This document shows positions 32,032 to 41,205 of a stretch of 64,000 nucleotides of DNA, piece by piece. The stretch is from positions 5,029 through 69,028 of the forward strand of contig JBBQNK010000024.1 of the NCBI GenBank assembly GCA_038329865.1. The letters run 5' to 3'. Position 1 is the stretch's first letter, and every line of letters starts with the position of its first letter. The stretch comes from JANMES01 sp038329865 (GTDB lineage: Bacteria; Planctomycetota; Phycisphaerae; Tepidisphaerales; Tepidisphaeraceae). A model generated the notes under the pieces. That model did not search any database. It was not told the origin of the DNA and saw only the letters and a program-made list of their open reading frames with translations. The position numbers and the translations under genes are program-made.

Positions 32032-33252
32032 TCATTTCTTGATCGCGGGGATCGGAATGTCAGTGAATTCAAACGGAATCAGCGCCCCCTCGGTTCGGCC
32101 CGGCGCGATGAGGACGAATTTTGTCGGGTAGATCCGCTTGTCCTTGTCCTTGTCGAGAATCGGAAACTGCGGATGAAACTTCAACTTGAATTCCAGGATC
32201 TTGTCCGAAGTGTGCGACGATTCGCGGTGCACTGCCCATGAATGGTGATCGTCGTCGGTTGCTTCAAACCGCATCGGTGCAAGGGCCGCATTGTCATCGA
32301 CGAACGTCCCGTCGGGAAGTAGCAACCGCGGGACAGCCATGTTCATTTCGTAAGTCGCCCGCGAATTCGGCTCGCGGCCGAAATCGGAAAGCACGATGGA
32401 CGTGTTTTGAAGGTACGGCAGTCGCGCTGTTTTTCCATCGTCAAGTACCGGGGACAGGTCAAGCGTGTTCAGGTTGAATCCGAATAGCACCGGGATCGCC
32501 CCGCGGATGCGCTTGATGGTGACGGCCTTGGCTGACGGGTAGTGAATCCGCGCCCAAGTGGTGACGGAGTTCCCGCTCGCCAGATATTCCAGCGGCCGAC
32601 CCGGCGAACCGGCGGGCTTCTGCTTGGCAGGATCCGACATGAAAAGCGATACGCCCTGGTCGTCGATCACCGTATCCCAGTTGGCCGAATGAACGTACGC
32701 GGCAACAAAGACTTTCGGCTCGAGCGCGAGACTGATTTGCATATCGATATGATATTTGCCGTTTTCCTTGTTGGCGGCGAGCGTGGCTATGAAGGGCATG
32801 ATCGAAGCGTCGATCTGCTTTGGAATGTAAAAACAGCTGGATGGATCAGGCAAATTTTCAAGCACAAACGGTTCATCCCTTCCTCGTGGAAAAGGAACGA
32901 TCCGCGTTTTGGTTTTCTGCGCGAGCGCCGATATGACGCTCAACATCGCCTGATTCTTCTCATCGAACGTGACGTTCTTATCGTCACCGATCGGGTCAGG
33001 AGCGTTGTGCAGGGAAAAACCAATGGACTTTTCGAGTTCCGTAATCGCGTCGTCCGCTTTCAGTCCATTGGCCTTGAAACTGATGCGCGTCGGAGTGAGC
33101 ATCTGCTTGACAGTCGTCGGCGCGGGCTCTGCCAGGCGGGTGGCGGGCGCAGCAGGAGGTTTAACGCCAGTCTCGGGGACTTGCGCCGCGGCGACTCCGA
33201 CCGCCGCTACCAACCATAGGGCTTGAATTCGAACTGTGCTGCCCCAACCCAT
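32032..33252 (-). CDS. Secreted protein, paralogue B of a tandem pair
   Basis: 406 aa from the ATG at 33252 (GGAGG seven bases upstream), with a signal peptide (TVRIQALWLVAAVGVAAAQ). Matching blocks with paralogue A are PAPTTVKQML, LKADDAITELEKSIGFSL, KQIDASIMPFIATLAANKEN, IKRIRGAIPVLFGFNLNT and the end FEFTDIPIPAIKK. Identity is moderate by eye, so the duplication is old. It starts 18 bases after the glgP stop and is probably transcribed with it and with paralogue A. Confidence 0.75.
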   Translation of the reverse strand: MGWGSTVRIQALWLVAAVGVAAAQVPETGVKPPAAPATRLAEPAPTTVKQMLTPTRISFKANGLKADDAITELEKSIGFSLHNAPDPIGDDKNVTFDEKNQAMLSVISALAQKTKTRIVPFPRGRDEPFVLENLPDPSSCFYIPKQIDASIMPFIATLAANKENGKYHIDMQISLALEPKVFVAAYVHSANWDTVIDDQGVSLFMSDPAKQKPAGSPGRPLEYLASGNSVTTWARIHYPSAKAVTIKRIRGAIPVLFGFNLNTLDLSPVLDDGKTARLPYLQNTSIVLSDFGREPNSRATYEMNMAVPRLLLPDGTFVDDNAALAPMRFEATDDDHHSWAVHRESSHTSDKILEFKLKFHPQFPILDKDKDKRIYPTKFVLIAPGRTEGALIPFEFTDIPIPAIKK

Positions 33253-33269
33253 CTCCGCCTCCTCGTTCG

Positions 33270-35846
33270 TCAATTCCAGAGAATCAGACCCGGCTCAAAC
33301 GGCGTAGCCAAATCCGCGTTGCCGGGCAGGATTCGTACTGCAAACCCCTGCCGGCCGCTGCTGCGACAGGCGATACTGCCGGTGAACATGTACTTGCCCG
33401 GGCCCATCTGCTTGGCCAGTTGCATCGGCATCGTCTGTGGGCTGTCGATCTGACCGGTGGCGTTGATCGGGCCGGCGTAAAGCTGGACCGTCAATTCATT
33501 CGGATCAATCTCCGGCAGATCCACGAGTGATTCCACGTGCATTTCCTCGCCGACCTTGAAGTGGCCGTTGCCGCTGGTGTGGACGCCGACGATTTTGATC
33601 CCGCCCCACTTGTGGCGGAGCGAATCCTTCAGATGGGAAAGCTGAATTGAGCGCGCCATATTGTCCGCCGCGAGCGCATTGCCGCGTTTGAAGGCAGGCA
33701 GATAAAACTTTTCCGTGTAATCGCGCACCTGGCGATTGGTGTTGAACACCGGCGCGAGTTTTGCGATGCAGGTTTTCATCCGCATCATCCACCCGCGCGG
33801 AATATTGTCGGCCCCACGGTCGTAAAAGAGCGGCACGATCTGCTTCTCCAGCAAATCGTAAAGCGACTGGCTTTCGAGATGATCCTGGAACCCGGCGTCC
33901 GGATACATCTCGCCGCGGCCGATGGCCCAGCCGACGCTCGGGTCGATGGCGAATCCCTCGACCCACCAGCCGTCCAGAATCGAGCAGTTGAGCACTCCGT
34001 TTACCGCCGCCTTCATGCCGCTCGTGCCGCTGGCTTCGTACGGGCGGCGCGGGGTATTGAGCCACACGTCCACGCCCTGCACCATGTAGCGGGCGACGTT
34101 CATATCGTAGTTTTCGATGAAGACGAACTTGCGTCGTACGCCGGCGTCGCGGGCAAAGTTTACGATCGCGCGGATGAGTTCCTTGCCTTCGCTGTCGGCC
34201 GGGTGGGCTTTGCCGGCGAAGACGAACTGGATTGGCCGCTTGGTATCTTCGAGCAATTTTTTCAGGCGATCCAAATCGCGAAGGAGCAGCGTGCCGCGTT
34301 TGTAGGTGGCGAATCGGCGGGCAAAGCCGATGGTGAGGGCTTCGGGGTCGAGCACTTCATCCGCCACGCCCACTTCGTCGAACGTCGCGCCGCGACGGGC
34401 GAGTTGGTCGCGCAGCGATTGCCGCGTGAAGTTGACCAGGCGCGACCGGCCGCGCTCATGGGCTCGCCAGAGTTCTTCGTCGGGGATCTGGTTAACCCCT
34501 GCCCAGACGGAATGGTCCGTCGGATTGATCTGCCAGCGATCGGAGAGATAGCGCCCGAAGACTTCGCCGATATCCGGGCTCAGCCAGGTGCGGATGTGAA
34601 TGCCGTTGGTGACGTGCTTGATCGGCACTTCATCGGCAGGCACGGCGGGCCACATGTTGTGCCACATTTTTCGACTGACGTCGCCGTGCAACCAGCTCAC
34701 GCCGTTCACGCCGTCCGCCAGGCGGATCGCGAGCACCGCCATGCTGAACGCCTGCTTCTTGTTCGTCACGTCTTCTCGGCCGAGCGCGAGGAAGCCTTCG
34801 TCGTCGAGCTTCAACTGCGGGATCATCGATTTGAAGTACTTGATCATCAAATCGGGATGAAAGGTATCGATCCCCGCCGGAACCGGCGTGTGGGTGGTGA
34901 ATACGCTGCTGGCCATCACGAGCTGACGCGCTTCGTCGAACGTGAGTGTCGGACGTTCCTGCAACATGACGCGAATGCGTTCGAGCGCCAGGAAGGCCGA
35001 GTGCCCTTCATTCATGTGGAAAACGGCCGGCGGAATTCCCATCGCCTCCAGTGCGCGTGTGCCGCCGATGCCGAGGACAATTTCCTGCTTGATGCGGAGT
35101 TCGGTCCCCGCGCCGTATAGCCTGCAGGTGATGTCGCGGTCGGCCGGCGCGTTCTCAGGAAGATTCGTATCGAGCAGGTAGAGCGGAATCCGCCCGATCT
35201 TGGCGCGCCAGACTTTGCAAAACACGGAATTGTCCGGCAGATCGACGCGAACCTGAACCGGCGTGCCGTCAGTGAACTTCACTTCTTCAACCGGCAGGTT
35301 ATAGAAATCGAGCTCGGGGTAAGCTTCCTGCTGCCATCCGTCGGCCGACAGATACTGCTGGAAGTAGCCGTTGCGGTAGAGCAGCCCGACAGCGACGAGC
35401 GGCAATCCGAGTTCGCTGGCGGATTTGAGATGATCGCCCGCGAGCACGCCAAGACCGCCGGAGTAAATCGGCAGCGATTCATGCAGGCCGAACTCCGCCG
35501 AGAAATAGCCGACGTGAAGATCGGCTGCGTCCTTGTGGTTTTTCTGAAACCAGAGATCGGCGGTGAGGTGCTCTTTGAAATTTTCGTAGACGCGTTCCAT
35601 TCGCGCGAGATACCCGTCATCGGTAGCCGCCGACACCAGCTTTTCCTGCGCGATCATTCCCAGCAGTTTCACGGGATTGTGATAGACAGTTTCCCACAAC
35701 TCGCGATCAAGCCGCCGGAAAAGATCAACGGCATCGGCGTTCCAGACCCACCACAGGTTGTTCGCCATCTCCAGCAACGGCTGCAGGGATTGCGGCACGT
35801 CTGGAAACACCTGGAAAGTTCTGATTGAAGGAGTGATTTCCGCCAT
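33270..35846 (-). CDS. glgP: Alpha-glucan (glycogen) phosphorylase
   Basis: 858 aa, the bacterial/archaeal GT35 branch with an N-terminal DUF3417-like region (LQPLLEMANNLWWVWNADAV). Substrate and phosphate residues lie in GYFSAEFGLHESLPIYSGGL, and the PLP lysine is in the block RRPYEASGTSGMKAAVNGVL. The C-terminal ~100 residues form an extra beta domain. It releases glucose-1-phosphate from glycogen, which phosphoglucomutase (manB-like, 941-2329) could use. Confidence 0.94.
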   Translation of the reverse strand: MAEITPSIRTFQVFPDVPQSLQPLLEMANNLWWVWNADAVDLFRRLDRELWETVYHNPVKLLGMIAQEKLVSAATDDGYLARMERVYENFKEHLTADLWFQKNHKDAADLHVGYFSAEFGLHESLPIYSGGLGVLAGDHLKSASELGLPLVAVGLLYRNGYFQQYLSADGWQQEAYPELDFYNLPVEEVKFTDGTPVQVRVDLPDNSVFCKVWRAKIGRIPLYLLDTNLPENAPADRDITCRLYGAGTELRIKQEIVLGIGGTRALEAMGIPPAVFHMNEGHSAFLALERIRVMLQERPTLTFDEARQLVMASSVFTTHTPVPAGIDTFHPDLMIKYFKSMIPQLKLDDEGFLALGREDVTNKKQAFSMAVLAIRLADGVNGVSWLHGDVSRKMWHNMWPAVPADEVPIKHVTNGIHIRTWLSPDIGEVFGRYLSDRWQINPTDHSVWAGVNQIPDEELWRAHERGRSRLVNFTRQSLRDQLARRGATFDEVGVADEVLDPEALTIGFARRFATYKRGTLLLRDLDRLKKLLEDTKRPIQFVFAGKAHPADSEGKELIRAIVNFARDAGVRRKFVFIENYDMNVARYMVQGVDVWLNTPRRPYEASGTSGMKAAVNGVLNCSILDGWWVEGFAIDPSVGWAIGRGEMYPDAGFQDHLESQSLYDLLEKQIVPLFYDRGADNIPRGWMMRMKTCIAKLAPVFNTNRQVRDYTEKFYLPAFKRGNALAADNMARSIQLSHLKDSLRHKWGGIKIVGVHTSGNGHFKVGEEMHVESLVDLPEIDPNELTVQLYAGPINATGQIDSPQTMPMQLAKQMGPGKYMFTGSIACRSSGRQGFAVRILPGNADLATPFEPGLILWN

Positions 35847-35931
35847 AGTGCGATCGTCCTGTTAGAGCGCGTTCGAGATTCGCGCCGAGTCTTCCAGCAT
35901 TGTGCCCGAAGCGCCGCCGGCTGCAAGCGGC

Positions 35932-36459
35932 TCAAGGCGCTTCGATTCGCTTCACATAAAATTGCGACTCGGTCGCGCGCTGTCCGATGAAGTGAAGGCT
36001 GAGCGGGTAATTCAAGCGGCAATTCTTGTAGAAAAGGAAAATCCGCTCGGCGTGCTTGAACTGACGCTCGAGATTTTCGTTGACGTGATCGGCCAGCTCC
36101 GCCGGCACTATTTTCTGGCGGTCGTAATCCCAGTGCGGGTCGATCCGCACGAGCAGCTGCGCCTCGTCCCACTCGATGGGGTAACCGTGCACGAGTCCTT
36201 CGCCGGTATTGGGGGTGTAAAACCAGTAACAGAGAAAGCGATCTTTCCACGCAGTGCTGACGGCGTTATCCGAGCCCGTGATCAGCCGCGCGTGACTGGT
36301 TCGGATGGCTTGGCCGTTCAGCGGCTTGGAGACCCAGACTTTGCGTTCCCTACAGTCATAGAGGCCGACGTGCGGATACTTTCCGTTGAATTTCTCCGTG
36401 CAGAGTTTCTTGCTGACGCGCGGCCCGGGCGAAGCGTCAGTTTTCCGAAGTCCGAACAT
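35932..36459 (-). CDS. Hypothetical protein
   Basis: 175 aa, soluble and charged. No domain I recognise. Notable segments are GLYDCRERKVWVSKPLNGQA and VRIDPHWDYDRQKIVPAELA. Composition and codon use match neighbours. It is preceded by a repeat element and is codirectional with glgP. Orphan so far as I can see. Confidence 0.6.
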   Translation of the reverse strand: MFGLRKTDASPGPRVSKKLCTEKFNGKYPHVGLYDCRERKVWVSKPLNGQAIRTSHARLITGSDNAVSTAWKDRFLCYWFYTPNTGEGLVHGYPIEWDEAQLLVRIDPHWDYDRQKIVPAELADHVNENLERQFKHAERIFLFYKNCRLNYPLSLHFIGQRATESQFYVKRIEAP

Positions 36460-36463
36460 CGGT

Positions 36464-36549
36464 AGTCAGGGTTCGGGGTTCAGCGTTCGGGGTTCAGGGA
36501 AATAAATTGCTTCTTCCCTGACCCTGAACTCCAAACCCTGAACCCCGTT
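36464..36549. repeat. Hyphenated inverted repeat, GGGTTCAG-unit type
   Basis: Left units CAGGGTTCGGGGTTCAG CGTTCGGGGTTCAGGGA, right arm TCCCTGACCCTGAACTCC AAACCCTGAACCCCG. It fills the gap between the hypothetical gene start and the SppA stop. Confidence 0.88.
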
Positions 36550-36552
36550 CTC

Positions 36553-38394
36553 CTACTTCATGATGAGGTTAAACGGCATCGCCAGGATCACCGGGCGATC
36601 CTGCATCAGCTGCATGAACTGCAACTGCTGAATCAATCCGTTCCGTACGCTTGGCGAAACCGACCGCAGCAGCGAATCCTCCGCCAAATTCATCTTCGGC
36701 GCAATGCCGGTTTTGGATTCAGCCCCGGCGCCGCTCAGAAGATCGCCCAGCGTTCGCGGCGCGGGGAGCACGCGAACGTCGTAGTCGCCGGATTCGAGTT
36801 TGGCCTTCCCGGCGGCGAACTTGAGCGCCGCCTGCACCCCGCCGATCTCGTCGATCATGCCGAGGTCCTTCGCCTGCCCGGCCAGGAAGATTCGGCCGCG
36901 CGCGACTTTGTCGATGTCCTTGATCTTGCCGGTGCGGGTGGTCATCACGCGCTGCGTGAACTGGTTGTAGGTGCTGGTCATCCACTTGGTGATCAGGGCG
37001 CGCTGGTCTTCGGTCCATGGCTCGTTGGAGCTGAAAAGCCCGGCATTTTTGCCGCGCATGAACGGCTCGTTGGTGATGCCGACTTTGTCGAACAGATCCT
37101 TCAGCACGAACTTCCCGCCGACCACGCCAATGGAACCAACGATCGCGGTCGGATCAGCGAAGATCGTATCGCCGGCGCTGGCGAGGTAGTACCCGCCGCT
37201 GGCCGCCATCCCACCGATGCTGATCACCACCGGCTTATCCTTCGCCACGCGACGGAGCGACTGCCACATCACTTCGCTGGCCATTGCGCTGCCGCCGGGC
37301 GAATCGATGCGGATGACGACCGCCTTAATGCTCGCGTCGCGATCGACCATCCGCAGCGTGCGCCGCATGCGTTCCGATCCGACACCCCCGCCGCCGCCGA
37401 AGAGCGAGGCTTCGCCTTCGCCGTCCACGATGACGCCTTGGGCCGGGATGAGAGCGATCGAAGGTTTATCCGAAACCGGCGTCCGCTTAGTCAACGCCGC
37501 AAACAGAGAGAAGATGTTGCTCGGATCGATCTCGGCCCGCGCCTCGGCGCCGTAGTCTTTGATCAGGTCAATCTTCCCGCCGATCTTACTGCCGATCAGC
37601 TCGCGAAGTCCGTCCTGATCGAGCAGGTGATCGACCAGCCCACGGCTCTTGGCCTCGGGGCCGGCGAGCATCGTGTCGTCGATGATCTTCTTGACCTGAT
37701 CCTTGGTCAGATTTCGGTGACTGCTGATTCCCGTCACGATCTGCTCAAAAAGCGCGTCGCTCAGGCGATTGAGTTCGCCGCGGAACTCGTCGCTGGCGCC
37801 GGCCCGGGTGTACGGCTCCTGCGCGCCTTTGAACTGCCCGATCTGCACGAAGTCCGCCTTCACGCCGACCTTGTCGAATAGGCCTTTCATGTACTGCGTT
37901 TCAAAACCCACGCCGGGGATCATGATCTCGCCGCCTTCGAGCATGCAGATATCGCTCGCGCCGCTGGCCAGCGTGTAGCCGGTGGTGTCGTAGGTGTCGG
38001 CGTAGACGAACACGGGTTTGCCGGCCGCTTTCATTTCCGCCAGCACGTCACGAATTTCGCCCGCCTGCGAGAGGTTCATCTGCGGGGCGGTCAGGTTGAT
38101 CAGGATCGCGCGGATGTCCTTGTCGTCACGGGCCTCGTGCAGCCGGTCGATCAGTGAGTTGAGCATCAACCCGCTGTTGCCGGTGAGGAAGGCAAACTGC
38201 GACGGCGCTTCCTGCACCGGCTCGTCGAGGTCGAAATACGCGACCTTCAGCAGCGAGTTCTTCTCTGCCTGCTGCGCCTTGAGCTGGCGAAAGAGCTCCG
38301 CCGGCGAAGGGTATGTCGTGGGCTTCGTCGCGGGATCGCCGAACGCGATTGCCGAAAGAAGAACAGAGCACGTCAGGGCACGGAATAGTTTCAT
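36553..38394 (-). CDS. sppA: Signal peptide peptidase SppA, long two-domain form
   Basis: 613 aa with a signal peptide or anchor (LFRALTCSVLLSAIAFGDP). The N-terminal half carries the general-base Lys region IGQFKGAQEPYTR, as in E. coli SppA Lys209. The C-terminal half has DSPGGSAMASEV, the nucleophile Ser in GGMAASGGYYLAS, and ADPTAIVGSIGVVGGKF. This is the ~67 kDa tandem-repeat type, unlike the short SppA at 15378. Both are complete. Confidence 0.93.
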   Translation of the reverse strand: MKLFRALTCSVLLSAIAFGDPATKPTTYPSPAELFRQLKAQQAEKNSLLKVAYFDLDEPVQEAPSQFAFLTGNSGLMLNSLIDRLHEARDDKDIRAILINLTAPQMNLSQAGEIRDVLAEMKAAGKPVFVYADTYDTTGYTLASGASDICMLEGGEIMIPGVGFETQYMKGLFDKVGVKADFVQIGQFKGAQEPYTRAGASDEFRGELNRLSDALFEQIVTGISSHRNLTKDQVKKIIDDTMLAGPEAKSRGLVDHLLDQDGLRELIGSKIGGKIDLIKDYGAEARAEIDPSNIFSLFAALTKRTPVSDKPSIALIPAQGVIVDGEGEASLFGGGGGVGSERMRRTLRMVDRDASIKAVVIRIDSPGGSAMASEVMWQSLRRVAKDKPVVISIGGMAASGGYYLASAGDTIFADPTAIVGSIGVVGGKFVLKDLFDKVGITNEPFMRGKNAGLFSSNEPWTEDQRALITKWMTSTYNQFTQRVMTTRTGKIKDIDKVARGRIFLAGQAKDLGMIDEIGGVQAALKFAAGKAKLESGDYDVRVLPAPRTLGDLLSGAGAESKTGIAPKMNLAEDSLLRSVSPSVRNGLIQQLQFMQLMQDRPVILAMPFNLIMK

Positions 38395-38653
38395 ATTGAC
38401 CTCAAGCGGACCTAAAAATTCGTCATGACCCGGCGCAAATCATAAGACCCTTGGAACCGTTTCACAAACGGAATTTTGATCGGTTAAAACATCACACTGC
38501 GGCCGGCGTATGACCGTGAATACAACGCCAGAAATCCGGTTGGCGTAGCGAAGGAACGGAAAACGACGCGCCTGATTGAACTGTCGCGCGTGCCGGAAGT
38601 TGTCGCCGTCGCTTTTGGCCGTCATACTCGTGCCTCGTTGAAGTCGGAGACGT

Positions 38654-40348
38654 ATGGAATCAGGAAATAAGCTCAAAGGCCTTATCGTACTCGTCGTGAT
38701 CGTGCTCGCGATCGCTGTTGGGGGCGGCGTGGTGTGGTGGCTCGACGGGCAGCCGTCCGCGGCGAATTCAACTTTGAACACGCCTTTCACGTCAGCCCCG
38801 CCGGTGGGGCCGACGGAAGGCCCTCTTGCGCCAAACGAGCCGGCGTGTCAGGCCTTGCCCGTGAAGGACGCCGCGCTGGTCGGTCAGCCGTACGCCCCGG
38901 GTTGGCCGATGGTGTTGCCGGGGGAGATCGTCGGCACGCCCGTGGTGGCCGATCTGCTGGGCGATGGAAAACTTGAGATCATCGTGCCCTGCGTTCTGCG
39001 GAATCGGAAAACCAAGCATGTTCATCCTTCGCCAAACGAGATGCCCCTGCTGTTCGCGCTGCGGCCGGACGGGACGGGCCTTCCCGGCTGGCCGGTGGCG
39101 ATGGGGACCGATCAACCGCCGGCCAACATGGTGGGCGGATGGTCGAGCAGCCCGTCCGTCTTCCGTCGCGACGGCAAAGACGAAGTGGTGATCATGGGCG
39201 GTCACGGCGGCGCGGGCGTGAAGGTCGTCAACGCCAACCGCCTCGTCCGGCGAATCGGCGCGGGCGATTCGAGCGTCAACGTCCCCCTGGTCGACCTCGA
39301 CGGCGACGGCGTGATGGACGTTGCGATCGGCACCACGCTGGTGGCCGTCGACGGTAAGCCGGTCAACAATTGGCCCGCGAAACAGAAATTCCGCAACGGG
39401 TACAGCCCGTGCATCGGCGACGCGTTCGACAACGGGCACATCGAACTCTTTCACCTCTACTACACCACGCCCAAGACGAACTACGCCGACCTGATGGGCG
39501 TGGACAACCACGGCGAGCGCCTACGCGGTTGGCCGAAAAAAGTCGACGACCCGAGTTGGTTCCCGCCGGTCATGGGCGACACCACCGGCGACTCGAAAAT
39601 GGAAATCATCGGCGCGTACGGCAAACACCTGTTCGCCTGGAACGCGGACGGCTCGATGACGAAGACCACCTCGAGAGAAGGCATGCTTGTCGGCATCTTG
39701 AAATCCGGAATCTCCGCGGCCACCTCGTCGCCGGCATTGGCGGACCTGGACGGCGACGGCAAGGCGGAAATCATCCTCTTCGACAGCGACGCCCGAACCA
39801 TCCGCGCCTGGCACGGCGACGGCACGCCGCTGTTCGGTCCGCCGCCAGACCGGAAGAAACCGCCGAGCATCGCGACGCGGCCCGCAACGGCGCCCACCAC
39901 GGTGCCCGTCTCTTCGCCGACCACAACGCCCGCCGCCGCCCCGACCGCCCCGCCGCCTGACGGCATAATCGCCACGCTGCCCGCCGACGCGCACGGCGTC
40001 TCCGTCGTCTCCCTCGGCGACGATCCGAAGATCATGGACTTCTTCGCCGGCACTTACTGGGTCCGACTCTTCCCCGGCGGCAAGACCGAAATCAAAAACA
40101 TGGTCCCCGGCGAGAGCAGTGTAGAATGGACCCAGCCGACCGTCTGCGACATCGACGCCGACGGCAAAGCCGACGTGATCTTCGGCCTCAGCGACGGCCG
40201 GCTCTTCATCTACAACACCGGCCTCGCCTACCACGCCGACCGCATGCAATGGCCGACGGCGAATGGGAACTTCCAGCACACGGGCGCGTGGAAGCGACCC
40301 GGCGGACCAACGACTGCCCCCGCGACGATGCCGACCGCGACGCCGTAA
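38654..40348 (+). CDS. Membrane-anchored VCBS/FG-GAP repeat protein
   Basis: 564 aa. An N-terminal anchor (LKGLIVLVVIVLAIAVGGGV) is followed by repeated beta-propeller blades with calcium-type D-x-D-x-D motifs: VDLDGDGVMDV, ADLDGDGKAEIILFD, CDIDADGKADVIFG. A Thr/Pro-rich linker lies around 415-445, and the C-terminus is a Thr/Pro tail. It looks like an extracellular propeller or lectin-like protein; ligand unknown. Confidence 0.82.
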   Translation: MESGNKLKGLIVLVVIVLAIAVGGGVVWWLDGQPSAANSTLNTPFTSAPPVGPTEGPLAPNEPACQALPVKDAALVGQPYAPGWPMVLPGEIVGTPVVADLLGDGKLEIIVPCVLRNRKTKHVHPSPNEMPLLFALRPDGTGLPGWPVAMGTDQPPANMVGGWSSSPSVFRRDGKDEVVIMGGHGGAGVKVVNANRLVRRIGAGDSSVNVPLVDLDGDGVMDVAIGTTLVAVDGKPVNNWPAKQKFRNGYSPCIGDAFDNGHIELFHLYYTTPKTNYADLMGVDNHGERLRGWPKKVDDPSWFPPVMGDTTGDSKMEIIGAYGKHLFAWNADGSMTKTTSREGMLVGILKSGISAATSSPALADLDGDGKAEIILFDSDARTIRAWHGDGTPLFGPPPDRKKPPSIATRPATAPTTVPVSSPTTTPAAAPTAPPPDGIIATLPADAHGVSVVSLGDDPKIMDFFAGTYWVRLFPGGKTEIKNMVPGESSVEWTQPTVCDIDADGKADVIFGLSDGRLFIYNTGLAYHADRMQWPTANGNFQHTGAWKRPGGPTTAPATMPTATP

Positions 40349-40362
40349 CTATTTTTCAGAAG

Positions 40363-40530
40363 AAATGAACACAGAGACACAGAGACACAGAGAAGAAGGA
40401 ATTCGCCTGAAGAATTTTTCTCCGCACTTTCCCCCTCCCTCCGCCTCTCCGCGTTCATGAATTGCTCTCTCTGCGTTTTCTCTGTGCCTCTGTGTCTTTT
40501 CTCTGTGCCTCTGTGTCTCTGTGTTCATTC
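40363..40530. repeat. Inverted repeat, ACACAGAGA-unit type
   Basis: The left array ATGAACACAGAGACACAGAG ACACAGAGA faces right units CTCTGTGCCTCTGTGTCTTT... ending CTGTGTCTCTGTGTTCATT, with longer central DNA containing CTCTCCGCGTTCATG. It lies between the VCBS gene and acpS. Confidence 0.85.
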
Positions 40531-40589
40531 CTTTCCTCCGTTCGTCCCAAAAACTTGCCGTCGCAACCCCGCGAATCTACGCTGCTCGC

Positions 40590-40982
40590 ATGCCCATCAT
40601 TGGCCATGGCATTGACATCGTGGAGACCGATCGCATCCGCAAGCTGTGCGAGGAGCACGCCGAGCGGTTTCTCGATCGCTGCTACACGCCGCTCGAGCAG
40701 GAATACTGCGCCCGCAAGCCCAAGCGTTACTACGAGCACCTGGCCGGTCGATTCGCGGCCAAGGAAGCGGTGATGAAAGTCCTCCGCCGCGGCTGGCAAG
40801 GCGGCGTGGCTTGGACCGACATCGAAATCCGCCCCGAACCGAGCGGCCAACCGACCGTCCACCTCAGCGGCGACTGTCTCGAATTCGCCAAGGCGCTCGG
40901 CATCGAGCGATGGCACGTCAGCATCAGCCACATTGAAACCCACGCCACCGCCAGCGCCATCGGAATGCGAGGCGAGGGGTGA
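40590..40982 (+). CDS. acpS: Holo-[acyl-carrier-protein] synthase
   Basis: 130 aa from the ATG at 40590 (MPIIGHGIDIVETDRIRKLC). Signature GHGIDIVETDRI with the Mg-binding Asp and FAAKEAVMKVLRRGW with the second acidic ligand, plus ISHIETHATASAI near the end. It transfers 4'-phosphopantetheine to ACP. In-frame codons upstream to 40521 are encoded by repeat DNA and are not used. Confidence 0.93.
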   Translation: MPIIGHGIDIVETDRIRKLCEEHAERFLDRCYTPLEQEYCARKPKRYYEHLAGRFAAKEAVMKVLRRGWQGGVAWTDIEIRPEPSGQPTVHLSGDCLEFAKALGIERWHVSISHIETHATASAIGMRGEG

Positions 40983-40989
40983 AGCAGAG

Positions 40990-41160
40990 CGGCGAACATC
41001 GAACGTCGAACGTCGAACTCCGAACGTCGAATAAATGCCTGGTGGCTCGCGATCTTTGCCTGGCGGATTGTTTCACGCGCCATTTGCGAAATCGGCTGCG
41101 AATTTACTTCTCCCTATTCGATGTTCGATGTTTGATGTTCGATGTTCGGCGTTCGGCGCC
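40990..41160. repeat. Inverted repeat, GAACGTCGAACATC type
   Basis: Left array 40990-41032 (CGAACATCGAACGTCGAACG, TCGAACTCCGAACGTCG) and right array 41115-41160 (TTCGATGTTCGATGTTTGAT, GTTCGATGTTCGGCGTTCGG). The ~80-base centre is unrelated DNA. The right-arm type recurs inside a coding region at 43663-43704. Confidence 0.88.
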
Positions 41161-41205
41161 CCGCTTCTTCCGCCATTCCGCACCCTCTCATTCGAGGCGC
41201 CGACT

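Noticed and set aside
33879..35120. 413-aa ORF on the plus strand
   Set aside because: Antisense to glycogen phosphorylase.
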